The notes beneath the pieces were generated by a model. The model had not been told where the DNA came from. It saw only the letters and a list, made by a program, of their open reading frames with translations, and searched no databases. From contig JAYJMM010000016.1 of assembly GCA_037349105.1 (NCBI GenBank), positions 1,550,001 through 1,614,000 of the forward strand: a DNA stretch of 64,000 nt. The letters run 5' to 3'. The stretch's first letter is position 1; each line of letters begins with the position of its first letter. The stretch is from Limnomonas spitsbergensis. Taxonomy: Eukaryota; Chlorophyta; Chlorophyceae; Chlamydomonadales. Positions 58,261 through 64,000 of the stretch are shown here, one piece after another. A program made the translations under genes and the position numbers.

Positions 58261-60355
58261 TCACATTGTCGGGAACTGCGGGTGAACAAGTTCCAGAGTG
58301 GTGAAGACCAGCTGCGCGCGCTCCGCAATGATGTCGGGCGCCTCAGGCTGCCCGCCAGGGGACGCCGCGATCTCCATTGCCAGCCTGTCCAGAGGGTACC
58401 TATGAAGTTCACAGCTAGGCCAGAATTTGAACCCAGGCAATGAGGGCTGGTGATCTGCAAGGCTCCAGGTGTTTTGGACACTGACCTTCATCCCGCATAC
58501 CGCAGCATACCGTGAATGCCGCACCGTGGACTTAATTTGCCTCCGCGAACGAGAAATACATTAAGTTTTTCGCTAAAGCGCGCTTCACTGAAGAACATTT
58601 TTTGACGTCCACAAGTGGCGTTTTCCGCATAAGCTGGGGTTTTCATAAGGCGCGACGGCGAGACAACATTAATTTCGTGCGGAGGCAAAGAGCGTCTACG
58701 GTAATATCCGGGCCTCCTCATCCTTCACCATGCTCATACCAGTGTGTTCAGTGAATCAAATGATCGCCAGCCTCAGGGCACAACTACACAAATTGAAATA
58801 TTGACCGCAAATCTTAAAATCTTGACCAGCATTTTAAAGTCAACAACCTGCAAAGGACATGAACCTCAGAACGGGATAATATTTGACTGGGGGGAGCTTG
58901 AGCCCAGACATGGTGGTTGCCTCATCAAGGACCGACTCACCCTGCCATACGCTCTTCAAAGTATGCTGTGACGATCAGGGCAACGAAGCCCTTCCACTGC
59001 CGCAGAGTCTTGTCTGAAACGGCATCGGCTGCGGATCAATTCAGATCCAAGACCCAGGAGTTTGAAAACTGTAGGGAGATGAGAACGCCTCAGATGCAGC
59101 GTCCATTCAGATCCAAAGGGAGTATTGGTACACAACGTAATGATTTTATGAGAACCGTTCAAATGCCTCACATCAGTATAATCTTCTTAAACTGTCTGAA
59201 TGAGTGTGGACATGAACTGTTAGTGTGTGTGTGGGGGGGCGTCTGCACTCCGCAGTATGTGAAATTATTCGTTTTGACCTCTGATGTAGGAGGTCATTAG
59301 CATTGTGGTAGAAATAATCCTTTTAAATACATGTCAGTTGTCGCACCAGTCACCAGTGTGGCAGTATGCTGTCTACATAACTCAACAAACATGCATGCTC
59401 AAATACAAAAACAGGGACCACCTGGCATAACACCAGGGATCATCTGGCTCAGACTTTAACCCCAGAGGTGCACCTGGCTTGGCAGGGATGCTGAGGAAGA
59501 AATAAATGTGAAGTTGGAAACATGTATGCTTGTGCGATAGCTAGCCCAGCCCTTACACCCTGCTCCCACCCTTTGACCATCGTCTTGCCCTTTCGCCCTT
59601 TGGTGAAGCCATGAGTGTGAGCCAGACCAAGGAGATGGACAGCAGGCACTGTGGCAGGTCAAGACTCTGTATTTCACAGTTGGGAGGAACGGCTTGTAAG
59701 TATAATTTCGAATTCAAATCCTGTCTGCCAGGAGAGTGAGCTAGGCCAGAAAGATTGACGGCAGTCACTTGGCCATGTCCAGGCTACGCAGGACACAGCC
59801 GTGAGGATTGACTCAAAGTTTCAAAATTTGAATTCAAATACCGCCGGTCTCGTGAGAATGAGCCAGGCTAAGGAGATGGACAGCACTACAGCCTGCATTA
59901 GGGCAGGTCTAGGCTCTAAAAAAACAGCCGGGGGGGATAGCTCACAATTAAAATTTGAATTCAAATACTGTCTGCCATGAGAGTGTGCCGGACCAGAGAA
60001 ATAGGCAGCGGGCACTAGGATAAGTCCAGGCTTTGCAGTACACAGCCAAGAGGAACGACTCATCAATTTATATTTACAATTTAAATTTCAAGTATCATCG
60101 GCTATCCTTCTGCAACGATAAGCCTTGTGAATTTGAGCCTCGTCCACAGCAAGAACACAGGGGGAGTCAGGGACACGCCTGCACATGTGTGCTTGTGGCT
60201 GTGTGTGTTAGGCCACACTTCCATGCAACACGCACCTTTGCATGCGTGTGCGTCAGACCACAATTTCCGGCCAGGACAGCGTGCTCTAACTGCGCTCTTA
60301 AGTCCACCTCATTGTATCCACACTCGTAGGCGAGGATCGCACGGTTGGTGAAGTC
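58261..60355 (-). CDS. Unrecognised protein, 3' part (at least 3 exons)
   Basis: Exons in transcript order: 60355-60236, 59028-58941 and 58399-58261. The last two join cleanly (GCAGG|GTGAGT to CATAG|GTACCC, phase 2). The first is phase 0 at both ends while the second needs one preceding base, so an exon is missing between them or the first donor differs. Product pieces: DFTNRAILAYECGYNEVDLR; DAVSDKTLRQWKGFVALIVT then AYFEERMAG; YPLDRLAMEIAASPGGQPEA then PDIIAERAQLVFTTLELVHP and QFPTM at the C-terminus. These look like conserved soluble-domain sequence, but I cannot name the family. The 5' end and start codon were not found. The first exon's acceptor is tandemly duplicated (60,341-60,520). Confidence 0.5.
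59600..60115 (+). repeat. Degenerate ~125-bp tandem array, 4 copies
   Basis: Each unit has GAGTGTGAGCCAGACCA-like, GGAGATGGACAGC, GGCAGGTC-AGGCT, CACAGCC and TTTGAATTCAAATACTG blocks. It lies in an intron of the 58,261 gene. I see no coding function. Confidence 0.85.
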
Positions 60356-60520
60356 CTGCACAGCTGACATGGGACCCAAGCTGGGTGAAACAGACGCTTT
60401 ATCTAAAGCTACGAAAGCATGGTCAGTTAAGTCCTGTAGAGCGGGCAGCCTTGGACCCATAGGAGTACCAAATGACTCCTTGTCCCAAACTACGAAAGCA
60501 AGGCCAGGGAAGCCGCGCCA
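60341..60520. repeat. Tandem duplication of an acceptor junction (58,261 gene)
   Basis: In minus-strand sense CTTTCGTAG...CTACAG|GACTTAACTGACCATG (upstream copy) is followed 81 bases later by CTTTCGTAG...GTGCAG|GACTTCACCAACCGTG (functional-looking copy). Both have an AG and the exon start. Confidence 0.8.
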
Positions 60521-60946
60521 GGGTCTTGGGTCAAGGTTTAAAGGTTGATTGTATGGTAAACTCAATAAATCTGTGCATACAAAGAAAGTACAGAATCATG
60601 CCAGCAGTCAAAGCGGATCAAGCGGTGCTGCTTTTAACCTTCTTTTTGGCTGACTTTCTTGCCCATCTCTAGCCAGGGCAATTGCCTGGGCGGTATCTCC
60701 AGCAGTCACAAAATAATCCAAAGCCGCAAAGCCTGTGGAATCCCCCTCCCCTCTGCTCTTGCCTTCATGGAGGTGAAGTACGAGCGGTTGGCCAGAGCTG
60801 GGCTCTGAACCCCAAAGTAGAACCTGGACCATGACAGTGTTAATATTCGTAAGCTCTGGTCATGTGGCTTTTTGAAAAAGCGAAATTAAGTATCACGGCA
60901 CATCTGTACTCTGTACTGTCTTGGCAAGGCGTGAACGCGGCGAGGC

Positions 60947-61738
60947 ATGCGGTTTCTTATTTCGCACCTAAGGAGCTCTCCAGACAGGTCTTGCGAGGTC
61001 GGTTCAGGGCTGGCAGGAGCTGTGCCAGCGGCCAGTGCGATGCTCTTGCGTGCAGAAGCAGCGCCTCTAGAGGAAAGAATCCTTAGCCCTGAAGAGTGTG
61101 AGCATGGGGATGTCTTGGTGATGTCCATCTATCAGATAACTGGTAGAGGTATGTGATGCTGGTACCCTATCAGCCGAGCTGAAACCCAACTGCGTTCTCT
61201 GTTCCATCTGAAATAAAATTAGTCGAAGTTGGTGTATAGCGGTAAAAGGGGCAGTAGATTGGCGGTACCAAGCATCTGTCTGGGAGTCCCGATTGAACCT
61301 CAAAGACCCACAAGGAAATAGACCTTGCTCACTGTACCCACAACTGGTATCATGCATGCATCATGTAGTGGTCTTGTGATCTTGTCCCTAGCGCAGGGTT
61401 CTAAACCAGTGCTTTATCCCCTGAACACAATCTGAATGGCTGGTGCATGACTGGCAGTCTGGCACTCCATGCTGGGCTGTGGCCACGCGACTCAAGGGCC
61501 TCCCAGGCAGGCAAATTGTGATTCTTACTTGTTGGCACAGTATGATTCCAAGCATAAACGGTAAGACGGTGTTAAATATTTAGCATCGCGTGCAGCCGTG
61601 CACATCCCATCCATGACTCCCGTCATACCTAGGGAGGAGGAGGTTGTGCAGACGCTTCTACGGCGCTGTGTCAGCAAAGGAGTCCTCGACATTCGAATCG
61701 ATGCCATCTTCGGCAGCGAGCTGCCCAGCGACGCTTGA
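60947..61738 (+). CDS. Unrecognised small protein, 2 exons, ~114 aa
   Basis: Exon 1 is 60947-61148 and exon 2 is 61596-61738, joined in phase 1 (AGAG|GTATGTG to GTGCAG|CCGTGC). The product begins MRFLISHLRSSPDRSCEVGS and continues ILSPEECEHGDVLVMSIYQI, then HIPSMTPVIPREEEVVQTLL, and ends VLDIRIDAIFGSELPSDA. The second half looks like a helical conserved domain; I do not recognise it. Start Met is uncertain (a second Met is at the MLLRAEAAP segment), and further 5' exons are possible. An antisense frame across exon 1 also looks transit-peptide-like, which lowers confidence. Confidence 0.42.
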
Positions 61739-62101
61739 AGCCAAACGTAACTGAACGGCCCGAGTGGATAGGAAAACCTAGTTAAATGCACGGACGACCC
61801 AGCGGACGACCACGGGGCCTGCAACGAATTAACGATCCAAGCTGGGGTAAAGCAGTTTGCAAGCGGTAGAATTTGCGTTTTCAGCAAATGTCGATAGGTG
61901 TAAGAAGGTGCAACCAAACGCGGTTGGTGCTTGCTCGAGTCATCAGCTAATCCTCCTCTACTTAGTGCAACAACTCCGCTACACATTTCTCCCATCACCA
62001 AGACTGAAGTGACAGCCACTACAGCGCGCTTCGACGCCTCCAGAAGAGGATTTGCTGCATCGGAGACTCGTCTTAGACAGGTGCCCTAGTTCTCGCACAC
62101 C

Positions 62102-64000
62102 ATGTCTCTTGGATCCTGCTCCTCCCTTGTACTGGTGCTGGTGTTAGCAATCTCAACTGGGAGCGTGTGCTGCCTCAAAGTTCGAATTGGAGTCGGTGTG
62201 ACGGAGTGCGTGACGGAGTATGTAAAGGCAGATCATTTTACGGTGCGGGCGGGCACAATTTCAGTTGGGGCACCAGGAAACAGGGCAGGGGACAATGGAA
62301 ATCTTGGGAGATTGACGGGGCCCGAAAGCAGTTGACTGAGGCTTATGCGCTTTGGATCTGCAACTTTAAGCGCAAACCAGAAGTAGCGGTTTGCTCTACT
62401 TCTGCCATTGCCAACGCAAGTGATGTGAGGACATGCACTGTCTGCAGCTTCTAATTGTTCGAAACCAATAATCGATATTTGATCTGTAAACGCTAGATTC
62501 CCGGACCAAGGATCGACACCAGGATTACCGTATCGGGCGTCAGTCAATACTACTCGCCCTTCCTGACAGTCAAGGTCTGCAGGGGATGCATGGGATCACC
62601 ATGACGGGCACGAAGCAATGCATGGACCTGCCTCATTGCATGGGGGGGGACCATTCTGATGCATGTATGGCATCATGCGTAGTGCCAAAATGCATGCATG
62701 TGTTACTGTATTTAGAGTCTGGGTCTCGCGGGATCACCCTGATGCGCAACATTGCTATGCATGCATGGAGCTGCTTGCTTCCATTTAGGGGGGGGCCCAT
62801 CCTGGTATATCCATCAAAAACATGCGACCTACCGCATGCATGCATGAGCACATTTCAAGTCTGCTGATCTGGCATGGCCTTCTGTTCGACTGTCATGATA
62901 ACAGCATGCATGTGCGTGCTGACCTTAGCCATCAGCATGGCTAAAGGCTGTTGGCCCCCCATCCTTGACAGATGCATTGGCAGCATGGCCAAGCATCACC
63001 TTGTGGCACTTTACCCTTCATGTTCCCTGTCCTGCCCCAGGCTTGCATCAGCTGCATCCACGCTACTAACCATCAAAATTGAGCATCTTGCTCTTACATC
63101 CATCTCTGTTTCTCTCTGAGCAGCTGCTGGGGCCGCACAAGGCAACGCTGTGGGAGCAAGCACACATCTATAATGATGCCCACATCAACGTGGCAGCACA
63201 TGGGCCCGGGAGATATGAGATGTGGTGAGAGCTTGGGGCATGGACCCAGCATTGGGGCTGTGATGATAAAGCAATATACCTATATACAGCGTCGTCTCAC
63301 GCCGGCCCCGGGTGTAATCAGATCTTCGGATTGTGTGGCCAATAATTTACTGGATAGCCAGGGCTGGGCACCCAGCATGGAGGCTTTAACAACCTACCCG
63401 TATCATTGCTCATCATTGCACCCATTGAAATCCAGTCAAGCTCGATGGTGGCTGACGGTGCTGTGGGGGGCTGCGGCACAGTGCTACACCTGGGCCCTGG
63501 CCAAGAGCCGAAAGAAAGGCTCCATGCACGGCCTTCCACCTGCACCTGCGCCAGGTCAACCTCTGGCCTCGATCTCAAATCTTCATTTTTAGTGCGCCTG
63601 CCTGTGTCTGCTACATCGAGCTGAGTTCTCATCAGCCTGCATTCCCAGCGCCTGGTCCCTGCGCCCTCCAGTTTCTCAAACCCTTAACCCAAACACTGGT
63701 TCTCCCCCCACCAGCTTCACAAACCCGCGCGACAGCCGGTCGGACGCTGTGGTGGACCTGGTTTATTTCACGCTAGCTCACCTGAGGAATGCCAAGGGTG
63801 GTGTGATGATCCCCAAGGGTACTGAGGCCACCAGGTGGGTGGTATGATGATCCCCAAGGGTACTGAGGCCACCAGGTGGGTGGTGTGATGATCCCCAAGG
63901 GTACTGCGGCCACCAGGTGGGTGGTGTGATGATGCCCAAGGGTACTGAGGCCACCAGGTGGGTGGTGTGATGATGCCCAAGGGTACTGAGGCCACCAGGT
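62102..64000 (+). CDS. p24/emp24/gp25L (TMED) family cargo receptor, 5' part; 3' end outside window
   Basis: Proposed exons: 62102-62242, 62497-62574, 63124-63224, 63715-63834 and beyond. The protein starts with a signal peptide (MSLGSCSSLVLVLVLAISTG), cleaved near VCC|LKV. The p24 lumenal GOLD-type domain follows: GVGVTECVTEYVKADHF, ITVSGVSQYYSPFLTVK, GPHKATLWEQAHIYNDAHIN and the typical HGPGRYEMCFTNP, where Cys pairs with the Cys of TEC. Then VVDLVYFTLAHLRN leads to the stalk. The coiled coil, transmembrane helix and cytosolic sorting tail lie beyond the window. Family members cycle in COPI and COPII vesicles between ER and Golgi and sort lumenal cargo such as GPI-anchored proteins. Exons 3 and 4 are well supported by phase (2 to 1); the exon 1 donor (ACG|GTGCGG or TAT|GTAAAG) and exon 2 limits are less certain. 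The exon 4 donor is embedded in a 41-bp array. Confidence 0.75.
63790..64000 (+). repeat. 41-bp array of the p24 exon 4 donor junction
   Basis: Five near-perfect units run to the window edge. Each has CCCAAGGGTACTGAGGCCAC then CAG|GTGGGTGG. In frame the first reads PKGTEATR, expected p24 sequence, and the unit after each CAG starts GTGGGT, a good donor. So the array multiplies the exon end and 5' splice site. Confidence 0.92.

Noticed and set aside
60608..60832. Minus-strand frame with FAALDYFVTAGDTAQAIALA as a further exon of the 58,261 gene
   Set aside because: Plausible helix and an acceptor (CCACAG), but no usable donor in the right place.
60886..61128. Minus-strand frame starting MDITKTSPCSHSSGLRILSS, resembling a transit peptide for the 58,261 gene
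   Set aside because: It overlaps exon 1 of the plus-strand gene and I found no in-phase join to the downstream minus-strand exons.
61525..62019. 164-codon minus-strand open frame
   Set aside because: Antisense to exon 2 of the small plus-strand gene and to the p24 upstream region; no family resemblance.

Overview
This window is nuclear DNA of a eukaryote, most likely a chlorophyte green alga (order Chlamydomonadales is a reasonable guess; the species cannot be fixed from the sequence). The grounds are spliced genes with many short exons and GT-AG introns, a nucleus-encoded plastid ribosomal protein with a transit peptide, a Pol III U6 snRNA gene, a probable axonemal coiled-coil protein, and abundant LINE and SINE debris. 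Almost all long open frames are chance frames or transposon fragments. The real genes had to be assembled from exons by checking splice sites and intron phase.

Layout. 1-5,400: transposon-rich (a 0.8 kb inverted-repeat element, SINE copies, LINE tails). 5,484-6,770 (-): two-exon gene for an unrecognised Gln-rich protein. 7-11.5 kb: repeats. 11,555-16,736 (+): six-exon SEC14/CRAL-TRIO lipid-transfer protein. 18,045-19,594 (+): Nudix hydrolase. 20-23.1 kb: LINE pieces and a 37-bp satellite. 23,569-32,322 (-): a 12-exon, about 503-residue coiled-coil protein. 34,327-37,745 (-) and 37,912-40,219 (+): plastid uL11 and cytosolic eL6, divergent from a 166-bp gap. 41-57 kb: LINE-dominated, with one intact U6 snRNA (52,673-52,778), a truncated U6 pseudogene (47,988-48,049) and a possible small membrane protein. 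58,261-60,355 (-): 3' part of an unrecognised gene. 60,947-61,738 (+): small unrecognised two-exon gene. 62,102 to beyond the end (+): p24/emp24 (TMED) cargo receptor.

The most unusual observation is a recurrent architecture. Tandem arrays in introns of four genes are built from copies of an exon-intron junction: part of the exon, the splice site and the adjoining intron. The SEC14 gene has one at the exon 4 donor, the coiled-coil gene has five plus a duplicated last-exon end, the p24 gene has one at its exon 4 donor, and the 58-60 kb gene has one at an acceptor. Many units also carry TTTAGGG-like telomeric motifs. This looks like a systematic mode of intron growth that leaves rows of decoy splice sites. 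I do not see an operon-like or defence-type system; the genes are ordinary housekeeping genes embedded in repeats.
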